DNA of 22,053 nt from an uncultured Gemella sp. (GTDB taxonomy: Bacteria; Bacillota; Bacilli; Staphylococcales; Gemellaceae). The stretch is taken from positions 1-22,053 of the forward strand of contig CAMYEU010000004.1 of assembly GCA_947254465.1 (NCBI GenBank), read 5' to 3'. Positions 14,892 to 22,053 of this stretch are shown piece after piece; position 1 is the first letter of the stretch; every line of letters starts with the position of its first letter. The notes under the pieces were generated by a model. The model made no database searches. It saw only the letters and a list, made by a program, of their open reading frames with translations, and was not told where the DNA came from. Position numbers and translations under genes: made by a program.

Positions 14892-15712
14892 TGAAATTAC
14901 TAATAAATGAGTTTATAAAAGATTATAAAAAGAAAACTACATGGTTATATTTCTTATTATCATTTGGGATTATTTTACTAAATAGTTACTTTACAAAAAG
15001 ACAGTTTGAAGATGGTATTGATGCGGTGAAAATATTAAGTGGAATAACAATAGTTTCTGCTGCGTTAGCTATGGTATTTACATTAATTATGTTAGCTAAT
15101 AACTTATCGCAAGAATATTCAAAAGGAACTATTAAGTTTTTATATACGAGACCTAAATCACGTTCTGCAATACTAACTGCAAAAATAGTTTTAGCATTTA
15201 TTAATTATATTATTTTCTTAGTAGTAGGAACTATATTTGATTTTGTAACAAAAAACTATGTGTTTTTTGATGGGAAAGTAGGATTAAATTACTTAAATGA
15301 TACTATAAAAGAAGGGTATTTTGGTAGAACAGTTGTTAGACAGCTTATTATTACAAATTTAGCAGATTTAGCAGTGTTTATCTTCTTCGTTGCTATGGTA
15401 GTGCTAGTATGTGTAGTGTTTAAAACACAAATATTATCACTAGTATTAGTAATGTTATCACTTTTAGGAACTGGATTGATTCAAAGTTTAACAGTTTTTG
15501 CTGTTGAAAAATATTCATGGGCTAAATACCACATGTTTGATGTCCCATTATTTAGTGATTATTATAAAAATGAAGCAGCGCGTCAAGTTGTAAAAGAAAT
15601 ATTCAAATTTGAAAATGCAAATGCATTAATCATTATGCTGGTAGGGTATAGTTTTGTGTTCTTTACAATTTCGTATATTGTAAATGCACGTCGTGATATT
15701 ACAATTGATTAA
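14891..15712 (+). CDS. ABC-2-type permease
   Basis: The 273-residue membrane protein has about six predicted helices: near residues 17-33, 49-70, 95-115, 155-180, 183-205 and 245-268. The motif SQEYSKGTIKFLYTRPKSR, between the second and third helices, is typical of ABC-2 permeases that pair with a BcrA-like ATPase (the segment that contacts the ATPase). The start ATG shares one base with the stop of the ATPase gene and has AGGAGGGG upstream, so the two are translated together. It forms the membrane channel of the transporter. An AraC-type regulator follows 28 bp later. Confidence 0.88.
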   Translation: MKLLINEFIKDYKKKTTWLYFLLSFGIILLNSYFTKRQFEDGIDAVKILSGITIVSAALAMVFTLIMLANNLSQEYSKGTIKFLYTRPKSRSAILTAKIVLAFINYIIFLVVGTIFDFVTKNYVFFDGKVGLNYLNDTIKEGYFGRTVVRQLIITNLADLAVFIFFVAMVVLVCVVFKTQILSLVLVMLSLLGTGLIQSLTVFAVEKYSWAKYHMFDVPLFSDYYKNEAARQVVKEIFKFENANALIIMLVGYSFVFFTISYIVNARRDITID

Positions 15713-15740
15713 AATTAAAAGTTGTTAGGAGGTAGGTAAA

Positions 15741-16919
15741 ATGAGAAGTTCATTAAAAAAAATTGAGAGAATTAAAGATATTTTAGATTTAAATGGAGAT
15801 GTGTTAACTTATAAATATTCGGAAGAAGATGTCCGACTTGACTTAGGGGAAGAACAATTAAGTAGTATTTTTAGTAGATTTATAAAGAGGAATTTACCGA
15901 AGATAAAAGAAGGATTACATGCAGGAAAACTTGTAAAATGCCAAAGTGGATTAGGGATATCGTGTTTATTCATTCCAAGTGAAGATGATGAAGAGTTTTA
16001 TTTAATTACACCATTTTTGGAGTATTTAATACCAACAAAGTTATTCCAAGAAACATTAACAAAATATGGAGCAAGTATAAGTGAATTAATTTGTGATGTG
16101 TATTTTTCATTACCAATTACACCACGTAAAAAATTCAACTATTTAATAGAATTATTAGTAGGAGATGAAAATGTAGACTTCTTAGATGCAATAGTTTTAG
16201 TAGAAGACTCAAGTGTTAAAAACGTAAGAAGAGCTTCTTCTAGAAAGAATACGTACTTAAATGGAATTCTAGAGAGTGAAGTTAAATTTAAACGTGAAAT
16301 ATTAGAAGCTGTGGTAGATGGGAATATTTCACGAGTAAATATGTTATTTGATCTTCGTCATAGAAATCATGGAGTAGAAGAAAACAATGTTAAACAAGGA
16401 GTTAATGTGCAACGTAGAAAATCATATAATATGAATGATTTATTACGTTATGCTTTAGAGCAAGATAATGATGATTATTTAGGTATTGAGGAATTATGGG
16501 TTAAAATAAAAAATAAACTTGATAATTACGACTTATCAGAGGATGTTATTAGAAGTTACTGCTTACTTGTTGACAGAAATAAATACAAAGATAAACAGGC
16601 TGTAGTTCGTAATTGCATAGCTTATATTAATGATCGTATTTCTGAAAAAATCAGCTTAGATAATGTAAGTGATTACCTAGGTGTTAATAAGAGTTATTTA
16701 TCATCAATCTTCAATAAAGATATGGGAATTAGTATCGTAGACTACATTCATGATAAACGTATTTCTAACGCTTGTTATTTACTGGCTAATACTGATTTTT
16801 CGATTTCAGAAGTAGCGGATTATATTGGATACTTCGATACAAGTTACTTCATTAGAATATTCAAAACTCTAGTGAAAATGACACCTCTTAAATATAGAGA
16901 GTCATTATCAAAAAGATAG
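15741..16919 (+). CDS. AraC-family transcriptional regulator with N-terminal sensor-like domain
   Basis: Residues about 288-390 form the AraC double helix-turn-helix, with ISLDNVSDYLGVNKSYLSS as the first and ISEVADYIGYFDTSYFIRIF as the second, followed by the family ending MTPLKYR. The N-terminal part of about 285 residues is not a sugar-binding cupin. It contains CLFIPSEDDEEFYLITPFLE and later VYFSLPITPRKKF, a pattern seen in other AraC-type proteins of Bacillota whose ligands are unknown. ATG 15741 has AGGAGG seven to nine bases upstream. It is the last gene of the ABC-permease unit and probably controls it. A terminator follows. Confidence 0.88.
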   Translation: MRSSLKKIERIKDILDLNGDVLTYKYSEEDVRLDLGEEQLSSIFSRFIKRNLPKIKEGLHAGKLVKCQSGLGISCLFIPSEDDEEFYLITPFLEYLIPTKLFQETLTKYGASISELICDVYFSLPITPRKKFNYLIELLVGDENVDFLDAIVLVEDSSVKNVRRASSRKNTYLNGILESEVKFKREILEAVVDGNISRVNMLFDLRHRNHGVEENNVKQGVNVQRRKSYNMNDLLRYALEQDNDDYLGIEELWVKIKNKLDNYDLSEDVIRSYCLLVDRNKYKDKQAVVRNCIAYINDRISEKISLDNVSDYLGVNKSYLSSIFNKDMGISIVDYIHDKRISNACYLLANTDFSISEVADYIGYFDTSYFIRIFKTLVKMTPLKYRESLSKR

Positions 16920-16928
16920 TAAAAAGGA

Positions 16929-16964
16929 ATTGTTGGCTGATATATTAGTCAACAATCTTTTTTT
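16929..16964 (+). terminator. Terminator after the AraC-type gene
   Basis: ATTGTTGGCT at 16929-16938 pairs with AGTCAACAAT at 16947-16956 (one G-U pair), with an eight-base loop, followed by CTTTTTTT. Confidence 0.9.
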
Positions 16965-17029
16965 CTACTAGTAGTTAAAATTATACTTTCTAATATATTT
17001 GTATTTTACTATTTGTATTAAGCTAATTG

Positions 17030-17038
17030 TGGTATAAT
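17030..17038 (+). promoter_or_regulatory. coaX promoter
   Basis: TGGTATAAT is a perfect extended -10, about 42 bp before the ATG. There is no good -35 at 16-18 bp. Confidence 0.6.
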
Positions 17039-17079
17039 ATATTCATTCTTTAAAAAAAGTTAATCATAGGAGATTATAA

Positions 17080-17853
17080 ATGATTTTTGCATTAGATGTT
17101 GGAAATACTAATATTGTACTTGGAGTATTTGGTAGTGATTATAAAATGCTTCATTCTTGGCGTATTGCTACAGATAATACTAAAACTGAAGATGAACTTT
17201 ATGTTATTATTCGAAACTTTTTCATTGATAAAGGGATAAAGTTTGAAGATTTTGATGGAGTAGTTATCTCAAGTGTAGTGCCTAAGATGATGTTTGCATT
17301 AGAATTGCTGAGTAAAAAATATTTTGAAAAAGAACCCGTTATAGTTTCAGCAGAAATTAATACCGGTATAAAAGTTCCAGAGCCATATAGTAGTAAACTT
17401 GGGGCGGATCGTGTTGTTGATATCGTTGGTGCAAAAGTTAGTTCATACTTGCCTGCCATCGTGGTAGACTTTGGGACAGCGACAACTTTTGATTGTGTAG
17501 ATGAAGATATGAATTACCGTGGAGGTATTATCTGTCCTGGAATGAATATTAGCGCGGAAGCACTATATGCAAGAGCAGCTAAATTACCTAGGGTTGAGTT
17601 TGAAGCGGTTAGTACTTCTTTAGGTTTAGACACAACTAGTCAAATGCAAGCAGGATTATTCTATGGTTTCCTGGGACAATTTGAAAATATTATTAGAAAC
17701 TTGAAGCAAGATTTAGATAAAGACTACAAAGTAGTATTAACAGGTGGTCTATCTAAATTTATCGCAAAATACAGTGATGTAGTTGATATAGTTGACGAAG
17801 AATTAACATTAAAGGGTATTATTGAATTATATAAAATGAATAAAGAGAAATAA
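17080..17853 (+). CDS. coaX: Type III pantothenate kinase
   Basis: CoaX phosphorylates pantothenate, the first step of coenzyme A synthesis, and belongs to the ASKHA fold. The 257-residue protein has the phosphate-binding motif ALDVGNTN with D6, the GADRVVD motif at 108-114, the second phosphate loop VDFGTATTFD (D130), and YRGGIICPGM. All are normal for type III enzymes, which are not inhibited by CoA. ATG 17080 has AGGAGA upstream. In B. subtilis coaX lies next to hslO; here a LOG-family gene and a structured non-coding block separate them. It is a single-gene unit with its own promoter and terminator. Confidence 0.95.
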   Translation: MIFALDVGNTNIVLGVFGSDYKMLHSWRIATDNTKTEDELYVIIRNFFIDKGIKFEDFDGVVISSVVPKMMFALELLSKKYFEKEPVIVSAEINTGIKVPEPYSSKLGADRVVDIVGAKVSSYLPAIVVDFGTATTFDCVDEDMNYRGGIICPGMNISAEALYARAAKLPRVEFEAVSTSLGLDTTSQMQAGLFYGFLGQFENIIRNLKQDLDKDYKVVLTGGLSKFIAKYSDVVDIVDEELTLKGIIELYKMNKEK

Positions 17854-17879
17854 TATTATTTGTTAATTAAGAAGAATTG

Positions 17880-17916
17880 AAGACTTACCACTTGAAAAGG
17901 AGAGGTAAGTCTTTTA
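17880..17916 (+). terminator. Terminator after coaX
   Basis: AAGACTTACC at 17880-17889 pairs perfectly with GGTAAGTCTT at 17904-17913, a 10-bp stem with a 14-base loop, followed by TTATT. The T tract is short. Confidence 0.8.
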
Positions 17917-17972
17917 TTCCGAATATAATAAAAACAAAGATTTTAGTGTAGTTTAAAAGGAGATAAATTGAT

Positions 17973-18518
17973 ATGAAAATTACTGTTTTTTGTGGAGCTA
18001 ATAATGGTAGAAATGAAGCATATAAAAAAAATGCTAAAGAACTTGGAAAGTGGATTGCCGATAATAATCATACATTAGTTTACGGTGGTGGTAAAGTTGG
18101 TCTAATGGGTATTATAGCAGATACTGTATTAGATAACAATAGTGAAGTTATTGGTGTAATGCCTCAATTTTTAGTAGATAGAGAGATAAGCCATTCTGGT
18201 ATTACTGAATTTATTATTGTTGATGACATGTCTATAAGGAAGGAAAAGCTTGTTGATTTAGGAGATGTATTTATAGCTTTGTCGGGAGGTCCTGGGACAT
18301 TAGAAGAAATATCACAGGTAATTTCATGGGTGAGAGTAGGGAAAAAAGATGCACCATGTATATTAATGAATGTTGATGGATACTATGATTTTCTAGAACA
18401 ATATTTTGATAAGATGGTTGAAGAAGGATTTTTAACTAAAGAAGATAGAGAAAGAACATTATTTACTGATAGTGTAGCTGAGATGCAAGAGTTTATCATA
18501 AATTATAATAATAAATAA
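17973..18518 (+). CDS. LOG family protein (Rossmann fold, cytokinin-riboside-monophosphate phosphoribohydrolase type)
   Basis: The 181-residue protein opens MKITVFCGANNG and has LVYGGGKVGLMGIIAD, VIGVMPQFL, MSIRKEKL (R89-K90), and the active-site motif SGGPGTLEE at 104-112. Family enzymes (plant LOG, B. subtilis YvdD) release the base from nucleoside 5'-monophosphates. The consensus is PGGxGTxxE, so residue 104 is Ser in place of Pro; the rest of the catalytic set is intact. ATG 17973 follows AAAAGGAG. A TATAAT at 17924-17929 may serve as its -10, but no -35 is visible. The physiological substrate in bacteria is unclear. Confidence 0.88.
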   Translation: MKITVFCGANNGRNEAYKKNAKELGKWIADNNHTLVYGGGKVGLMGIIADTVLDNNSEVIGVMPQFLVDREISHSGITEFIIVDDMSIRKEKLVDLGDVFIALSGGPGTLEEISQVISWVRVGKKDAPCILMNVDGYYDFLEQYFDKMVEEGFLTKEDRERTLFTDSVAEMQEFIINYNNK

Positions 18519-18530
18519 GAGAAGACGAGA

Positions 18531-18662
18531 GTGATTCAAAAATCGTGATTTCGAAGAAATCGATTTTGTCGAGTCACCTCCGCACAGTTTATTAGATATC
18601 TAAAAAGCTTTTATAAAGCGAATTTAGATATCAATAAACCACTGCGTCTATGAGTTCTCATA
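18531..18662. other. Cluster of three nested inverted repeats (structured non-coding block)
   Basis: Hairpin A (18531-18577) has GTGATT..AAAATC..GATTTC pairing with GAAATC..GATTTT..AGTCAC around a GAA loop. Hairpin B (18581-18646) is long: GTTTATTAGATATCTAAA (18587-18604) pairs with TTTAGATATCAATAAAC (18623-18639) with a single bulged A; inside it GCTTT pairs with AAAGC, and outside CGCA pairs with TGCG. Hairpin C (18649-18662) is TATGAG-TT-CTCATA. No T tract follows any of them. The block lies after the LOG gene and upstream of the hslO promoter, so it is not in the hslO leader. Confidence 0.7.
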
Positions 18663-18718
18663 CGAACATTGTTAAATTTTAGGAATTTTTTGTTAGTCAC
18701 TATTAATATATAAAAAAA

Positions 18719-18747
18719 TAGACAATAATAAAAATTAAATGTATAAT
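18719..18747 (+). promoter_or_regulatory. hslO promoter
   Basis: TAGACA at 18719-18724 and a perfect TATAAT at 18742-18747 are separated by 17 bp, one of the best sigma-A matches in the window. Confidence 0.75.
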
Positions 18748-18801
18748 AGAAAATCGTAAGAAATTTTTAGAAGTATAAGAATTTGAAAGGAATTTATTTT
18801 A

Positions 18802-19677
18802 ATGAAAGATTATTTGATTAGAGGATTAGCCTTTAACGATGAAATTAGATTTTTTGTAACAAAAACTACAGATTTAGTAGAAGAAATAAGACAAAGACAT
18901 GATGCGTATCCAACGGCAATCGCAGCAGTGGGACGTACTGCTACGGTTACTACTATGATGGGAGCTATGCTTAAGAGTGGGGATAGAATTGATGTTGCAG
19001 TGCGTGGAGATGGTCCTGTAGGAACTATATACGCTTCATCAAATGAACTTGGAGAAACTACAGCATATGCGAAAAATATGCAAGTTCATATTCCAAGTAA
19101 TGCACAAGGGAAACTAGATGTAAAAGGAGTAGTAGGTGGTGGAAACATCACAGTAGTGCGTGATTTAGGATTAAATGAGAAATACACTACTACATCACCA
19201 ATCGTATCTGGAGAAATCGCAGAAGACTTCACATATTACTTCGCGGCTAGTGAACAAGTACCTTCTGCAGTATCTTTAGGGGTGTTAGTAGAAACTGACA
19301 ATTCTGTAATAGCTGCAGGTGGATTCATTTTACAAGTACTGCCAAATGCAACTAATGATACAATAACAAAGATTGAAAAAGCAATTAGTAATATTAAACC
19401 AATTTCTACGCTTATTCATGAAGGGAAAACCCCAGAAGAAATTGCAAATATTATCTTTGGTGGAGAAGAAAACTATCGTATCTTACATAAGAACGATGTT
19501 GAATTCAAATGTACATGTTCTAAAGAACGTTATGCGGATGCCTTAGTAACATTAGGTAAAGAAGAGTTGGAAGATATTGCTAAACAAGAGACAACAGAAT
19601 TAGTTTGTGCATTTTGTAAAGAAAAATATCATTTTTCTCAAAAAGAAATAACTGACTTATTAGACAATTTAAAATAA
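18802..19677 (+). CDS. hslO: Redox-regulated chaperone Hsp33
   Basis: Hsp33 is a cytosolic holdase that is switched on by oxidative unfolding when its zinc-bound cysteines form disulphides. The 291-residue protein begins MKDYLIRGLAFNDEIRFF and has the GDGPVGTIYASS segment, as in the family. The redox switch is complete: C237 and C239 (CTC) and C269 and C272 (CAFC). Length is normal. ATG 18802 has AAAGGA upstream. It has its own promoter and a hairpin after it. coaX-hslO proximity is conserved in Bacillales, which supports both calls. Confidence 0.96.
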   Translation: MKDYLIRGLAFNDEIRFFVTKTTDLVEEIRQRHDAYPTAIAAVGRTATVTTMMGAMLKSGDRIDVAVRGDGPVGTIYASSNELGETTAYAKNMQVHIPSNAQGKLDVKGVVGGGNITVVRDLGLNEKYTTTSPIVSGEIAEDFTYYFAASEQVPSAVSLGVLVETDNSVIAAGGFILQVLPNATNDTITKIEKAISNIKPISTLIHEGKTPEEIANIIFGGEENYRILHKNDVEFKCTCSKERYADALVTLGKEELEDIAKQETTELVCAFCKEKYHFSQKEITDLLDNLK

Positions 19678-19688
19678 TATTATGAATA

Positions 19689-19730
19689 AAGAGCCTTAAT
19701 GAATAACATTTCATTAGGCTCTTGAATTTT
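19689..19730 (+). terminator. Terminator after hslO
   Basis: AAGAGCCTTAATGAA at 19689-19703 pairs with TTCATTAGGCTCTT ending at 19723, with one bulged base. The following tract is GAATTTT, so termination may be partial. Confidence 0.7.
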
Positions 19731-19750
19731 CAATGAAAGTTTGGTATCAT
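19722..19750 (+). promoter_or_regulatory. xpt-guaB promoter
   Basis: TTGAAT at 19722-19727 and TATCAT at 19745-19750 are 17 bp apart, with a TGn extension at 19742. It overlaps the tail of the hslO terminator. The leader is only about 25-30 nt. Confidence 0.65.
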
Positions 19751-19785
19751 AAATAAAATTACTCGAAGTTTATATAGGAGAAGTT

Positions 19786-20376
19786 ATGGAATTACTAAGA
19801 GAAATGGTTATTACCGATGGTAAAGTTTATGATAATAATGTCCTTAAAGTTGATTCATTTTTAAACCATCAAATCGATGCTGGTTTAATGATGAAAATGG
19901 CAGAGTCTTTTTATGAGTATTTTAAAAAAGAGAAGATAACGAAGATTTTGACAATTGAGGCAAGTGGTATTGCACCAGCAATTATGGTTGCTAATTTATT
20001 TAAAGTGCCGATGGTGTTTGCTAAAAAGAGTAAGCCATCTACTTTGAAAAATAATGATGTGTATACTGCAGAAGTTCATAGCTATACTAAAAATATAACT
20101 AATACTATAGTAGTTTCTGAAAAATTCATTAATAAAGATGATAAAGTTCTTATAGTTGATGATTTCCTTGCTAATGGGCAAGCTACTCTAGGTCTTATGG
20201 AAATAGTAGAAAAGGCTGGTGCCGAAACTGTAGGTGTTGGTATCCTAGTTGAGAAAAGTTTCCAAGATGGTAGAAAATTATTAGATGAGAGAAATGTGAA
20301 TGTATGTTCTTTATGTAGAATAGCTTCTCTTGAAAATAACGAAGTTAAATTTAATATATCAGATGACGAAAAATAA
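19786..20376 (+). CDS. xpt: Xanthine phosphoribosyltransferase
   Basis: Xpt makes XMP from xanthine and PRPP in purine salvage. The 196-residue protein is of family length (B. subtilis Xpt about 194). It begins MELLREMVITDGKVYDNNVL and has the TIEASGIAPAIMVA segment and the PRPP loop VLIVDDFLANGQA at 121-133 with D125-D126. ATG 19786 has AGGAGA upstream. It lies 17 bp before guaB on the same strand. This pairing makes sense because XMP lies between IMP and GMP, and IMP dehydrogenase supplies XMP by the other route. Confidence 0.95.
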   Translation: MELLREMVITDGKVYDNNVLKVDSFLNHQIDAGLMMKMAESFYEYFKKEKITKILTIEASGIAPAIMVANLFKVPMVFAKKSKPSTLKNNDVYTAEVHSYTKNITNTIVVSEKFINKDDKVLIVDDFLANGQATLGLMEIVEKAGAETVGVGILVEKSFQDGRKLLDERNVNVCSLCRIASLENNEVKFNISDDEK

Positions 20377-20393
20377 GAAAGGATTTTAATAAA

Positions 20394-21857
20394 ATGTGGG
20401 AAAATAAATTTCAAAAAGAAGGTTTAACATTTGATGACGTACTTTTGGTACCAGCAAAAAGTGATATCTTACCAAAGAAGGTTGATTTAAAAGTTAGTTT
20501 AACGGAGAAAATCAAATTATCAGTACCTATTATTTCTGCTGCAATGGATACAGTAACAGAACACAAAATGGCGATCGCAATGGCACGTGAAGGTGGTCTA
20601 GGTGTAATTCACAAAAATATGAGTATTGAAGAACAAGCTGAGCAAGTAAAAAAAGTTAAACGTTCAGAAAGTGGAGTAATAACTGATCCTTTCTTCCTTA
20701 CACCAGATAGCTTAGTATATGAAGCAGAAGAGTTAATGCAACAATACAGAATTTCAGGTGTACCTATTGTAAATAATGAAAAAGATATGAAAGTAGTAGG
20801 GATCATTACTAACCGTGATATGAGATTTTTAACTGATTTCGACATTAAAATTAGTGAAGTAATGACTAAAGAGCATCTTATTACTGCTCCAGAAAAAACT
20901 ACTTTAGAAGAGGCTAGTGAAATTTTACGTAGTCATAAAATTGAGAAGTTAATCTTAACTAATGAAGAAGGAAAATTAACAGGATTAATTACAATTAAAG
21001 ATATTGAAAAATTAGCTAAATACCCTAACTCAGCAAAAGATGCTAAAGGACGTTTATTAGTAGCTGGATCTGTTGGGATTACAAACGATACAGTAGACCG
21101 TGTAGATGCTTTAGTAGCTGCTGGAGTAGATGCTATCGTAGTTGATACAGCTCACGGACACTCTAAAGGAGTATTAGATGCTGTTAAAACATTAAGAACT
21201 AACTATCCTAACCTAGACATTATCGCAGGTAACGTTGCAACTGGAGAAGCTGCTCGTGATTTATTCGAAGTAGGAGCAGATGTTGTTAAAGTTGGTATTG
21301 GACCAGGATCAATCTGTACTACTCGTGTAGTTGCAGGGGTAGGGGTACCACAAATAACTGCTATCTATGACTGTGCGACAGTAGCTCGTGAATTAGGTAA
21401 AACAATCATCGCTGATGGTGGAATTAAATATACTGGTGACGTAGTAAAAGCTATCGCAGCTGGAGGACACGCAGTAATGTTAGGTTCTATGCTTGCTGGT
21501 TGTGAAGAATCACCAGGTGAATTAGAAATCTTCCAAGGTAGAACATTTAAAGCATACCGTGGAATGGGATCAATTTCTGCAATGGAAAAAGGATCTAAAG
21601 ATCGTTACTTCCAGGAAGACGGTAAAAAATTAGTTCCAGAAGGAATCGAAGGACGTACACCTTATAAAGGTGCTGTTTCTGAAACAATTTACCAAATTAT
21701 TGGTGGATTACGTGCAGGTATGGGTTACACAGGTTCACGTGATTTACGTGCACTTCGTGAAAACTCACAATTTGTTCGTATGACAGGTGCAGGGTTAATC
21801 GAATCTCACCCACATGATGTTCAAATTACAAAAGAAAGTCCAAACTACTCTAAATAA
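20394..21857 (+). CDS. guaB: Inosine-5'-monophosphate dehydrogenase
   Basis: GuaB oxidises IMP to XMP with NAD, the committed step of guanine nucleotide synthesis. The 487-residue protein opens with LTFDDVLLVPA, has AAMDTVTE, then two CBS domains (about residues 93-215). The catalytic loop is GIGPGSICTTR, with C308. The IMP phosphate site follows (ADGGIKYTGDVVKAIAAGG and MLGSMLAG), and the mobile flap has RYFQ and EGIEGRTPYKG. All key residues are present. AAAGGA gives the ribosome site; ATG 20394. It is co-transcribed with xpt; guaA is not in the window. A terminator shared with the convergent ribH follows. Confidence 0.97.
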   Translation: MWENKFQKEGLTFDDVLLVPAKSDILPKKVDLKVSLTEKIKLSVPIISAAMDTVTEHKMAIAMAREGGLGVIHKNMSIEEQAEQVKKVKRSESGVITDPFFLTPDSLVYEAEELMQQYRISGVPIVNNEKDMKVVGIITNRDMRFLTDFDIKISEVMTKEHLITAPEKTTLEEASEILRSHKIEKLILTNEEGKLTGLITIKDIEKLAKYPNSAKDAKGRLLVAGSVGITNDTVDRVDALVAAGVDAIVVDTAHGHSKGVLDAVKTLRTNYPNLDIIAGNVATGEAARDLFEVGADVVKVGIGPGSICTTRVVAGVGVPQITAIYDCATVARELGKTIIADGGIKYTGDVVKAIAAGGHAVMLGSMLAGCEESPGELEIFQGRTFKAYRGMGSISAMEKGSKDRYFQEDGKKLVPEGIEGRTPYKGAVSETIYQIIGGLRAGMGYTGSRDLRALRENSQFVRMTGAGLIESHPHDVQITKESPNYSK

Positions 21858-21880
21858 TAATAATAATATGAATAATAAAG

Positions 21881-21915
21881 AAGGTAGGAGCTTTAATTTC
21901 AAGTTCCTACCTTTG
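21881..21915. terminator. Bidirectional terminator between guaB and ribH
   Basis: AAGGTAGGAGCTT at 21881-21893 pairs with AAGTTCCTACCTT at 21901-21913 with one G-U pair and a seven-base loop. TTTGTTTATTT follows on the plus strand and A-rich sequence lies on the other side. Confidence 0.85.
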
Positions 21916-21923
21916 TTTATTTA

Positions 21924-22053
21924 CTAAATTTGTTTAGTTAAATCTATCATTTCAAGAAGACCTTGAGCACAGTCGCTACCTTTGTTTCCTGCTTTTGATC
22001 CCGCTCTTTCAATAGCTTGATCGATATCTTCAGTAGTTATTACTTCGAACATA
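21924..22053 (-). CDS. ribH: 6,7-dimethyl-8-ribityllumazine synthase, C-terminal fragment
   Basis: The last 42 codons and the TAG stop (21926-21924) are visible; the gene enters from the right edge. The sequence MFEVITTEDIDQAIERAGSK followed by AGNKGSDCAQGLLEM matches the conserved C-terminal helix region of lumazine synthase, which makes the riboflavin precursor from 5-amino-6-ribitylaminouracil and 3,4-dihydroxy-2-butanone 4-phosphate. The first Met seen is internal (normally after PV), since the frame continues off window. It converges on guaB. Other rib genes would be expected further right. Confidence 0.9.
   Translation of the reverse strand, partial: MFEVITTEDIDQAIERAGSKAGNKGSDCAQGLLEMIDLTKQI

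Noticed and set aside
18531..18577. Hairpin A as the terminator of the LOG gene
   Set aside because: CTCCGCAC follows the stem, with no T tract on this strand, so a standard intrinsic terminator is not supported. Left as an unexplained structure.
20082..20414. 110-codon minus-strand frame over the end of xpt
   Set aside because: It is antisense to the PRPP-binding region and runs across the xpt-guaB junction. No ribosome site.

Overview
The window looks like chromosomal DNA from an AT-rich, low-GC Gram-positive (Bacillota). The gene set (a long repeat-bearing secreted surface protein, a YheI/YheH-type exporter, UPF0223, CoaX, Hsp33, Xpt-GuaB, and lumazine synthase at the right edge), the codon use and the strong AGGAGG-type ribosome sites fit Bacillales. 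Gemella is my best guess; this is inference from gene content, not a database match.

Left third (1-5514). A single minus-strand reading frame enters from beyond the left edge and runs about 5 kb to its start at 5059. It encodes a signal peptide, three large modules (each a NEAT-like beta domain followed by a long helical part ending in a FIVAR-like bundle), a 15-residue repeat array, a charged helix and a 19-residue repeat array cut by the window edge. A Fur-like palindrome overlaps its candidate promoter. A divergent 455-bp spacer leads to rnhA.

Middle (5515-13192). RNase HI, then a heterodimeric ABC exporter pair whose catalytic asymmetry is visible in the sequence, then a bidirectional terminator. 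A DUF1904 protein faces left. A VanZ-like membrane protein follows that appears to start at ATT, then an orphan OmpR-type response regulator with an altered receiver, and a UPF0223 protein. Two minus-strand genes converge on these: an RsmJ-like methyltransferase and 5-formyltetrahydrofolate cyclo-ligase.

Right half (13193-22053). After a 496-bp AT-rich gap comes a three-gene unit: an ABC ATPase with an unusual N-terminal tail, an ABC-2 permease, and an AraC-type regulator. Then come coaX, a LOG-family protein, a block of nested inverted repeats, hslO, and xpt-guaB (purine salvage and GMP synthesis). The C-terminus of ribH enters from the right on the minus strand. Most units end in clear hairpin terminators and start with good or extended -10 promoters.

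I see no tRNA, rRNA, CRISPR array, transposase or phage gene. The less ordinary parts are the surface protein and its control region, the ATT-start VanZ gene, the atypical response regulator, the ABC ATPase tail with two ETVV motifs, and the structured non-coding block at 18531-18662.
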